Of a stretch of DNA of 6,722 bases, positions 6,625 through 6,722 are shown piece by piece. Under the pieces are notes generated by a model, which searched no databases, was not told where the DNA came from, and worked only from the letters and a program-made list of their open reading frames with translations. Positions within the stretch are counted from its first letter, which is position 1; each line of letters opens with the position of its first letter. Source of the stretch: an uncultured Polaromonas sp. (GTDB lineage: Bacteria; Pseudomonadota; Gammaproteobacteria; Burkholderiales; Burkholderiaceae); contig CAMLDT010000190.1 in assembly GCA_946479075.1 (NCBI GenBank), forward strand, positions 1-6,722, read 5' to 3'. The position numbers and the translations under genes are program-made.

Positions 6625-6675
6625 CTATTCCGCCGGCGCCATGGCCGCCAAAAGGGCGGCGCCGACAATCATGCT
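6625..6675 (-). CDS. Possible C-terminal end of an unidentified gene entering from the right
   Basis: On the minus strand the last genuine bases read as 16 codons, SMIVGAALLAAMAPAE, followed by TAG at 6625-6627. The composition (a short hydrophobic Ala/Leu run and a small polar tail) would suit the end of a transmembrane helix, but it is far too short to identify. The upstream part is lost because adapter sequence begins at 6676. It may equally be chance in GC-rich DNA. If real, it would lie upstream of the peroxidase gene on the same strand, separated by 136 bases. Confidence 0.3.
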   Translation of the reverse strand, partial: SMIVGAALLAAMAPAE

Positions 6676-6722
6676 AGATCGGAAGAGCGTCGTGTAGGGA
6701 AAGAGTGTAGATCTCGGTGGTC
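6676..6722. other. Illumina TruSeq adapter sequence (artefact)
   Basis: From AGATCGGAAGAGCGTCGTGT at 6676 to the end, all 47 bases agree with my recollection of the reverse complement of the TruSeq universal adapter. It is not part of the genome. The window therefore reaches a contig end assembled from incompletely trimmed reads; any open frame or feature extended across 6675 is invalid. Confidence 0.98.

Noticed and set aside
6644..6660. Hairpin GCCGCC-AAAAG-GGCGGC near the right edge as a terminator
   Set aside because: No T-run on either side in either direction, and it falls within the possible partial gene; probably a chance palindrome in GC-rich DNA.
1..6675. A new defence, mobile, CRISPR or biosynthetic system
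   Set aside because: All sizeable genes belong to well-known housekeeping families, there are no spaced direct repeats of CRISPR type, no transposase, integrase or tRNA, and no unexplained stretch over 300 bases.
6177..6677. A 166-codon plus-strand open frame over the peroxidase gene and the right edge
   Set aside because: It is antisense to the peroxidase, then runs through the dispersed repeat (STGSGRTE) and ends in adapter sequence.

Overview
This is a GC-rich window (GC not counted) that reads like a chromosomal fragment of a Burkholderiales bacterium, most likely Comamonadaceae (Polaromonas/Rhodoferax/Acidovorax-like). Three things point there: the AmtB type with a signal peptide and a long Ala/Pro linker, the glycolate oxidase subunits, and two kinds of small dispersed repeat that I associate with that family. 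The taxonomic call is inference from memory, not a search.

Layout. Positions 3-1517 (+) hold the ammonium channel gene amtB, cut at its 5' end by the window edge and followed by two hairpins, the second a textbook intrinsic terminator (1591-1629). Positions 1674-3484 (+) are a translationally coupled pair sharing an ATGA overlap: a YphB-like aldose 1-epimerase and an SMP-30/gluconolactonase-family lactonase. Together they would handle anomer interconversion and lactone opening in an oxidative sugar pathway; no sugar dehydrogenase is present here. Positions 3574-5937 (+) are glcE and glcF, the FAD-domain and iron-sulfur subunits of glycolate oxidase; glcD, the usual partner, is not adjacent. 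Positions 6003-6488 (-) encode a cysteine glutathione peroxidase that converges on glcF. Positions 6625-6675 (-) may be the last 16 codons of another gene.

The most interesting signal is a 61-bp dispersed repeat present twice, aligning without gaps at 40/61 identical positions. One copy (5938-5998) starts directly after the glcF stop codon and fills nearly the whole 65-bp gap to the peroxidase gene. The other (4544-4604) lies inside glcE, in frame, and encodes part of the GlcE C-terminal region. A second known-looking repeat type, a half element encoding STGSGRTE in one frame, is at 6576-6600.

The last 47 bases (6676-6722) are not biological: they match, from memory, the Illumina TruSeq universal adapter in reverse complement, so the genuine sequence ends at 6675. 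I found no sign of a new defence, mobile or biosynthetic system; apart from the repeats and the adapter this is ordinary core-metabolism DNA.
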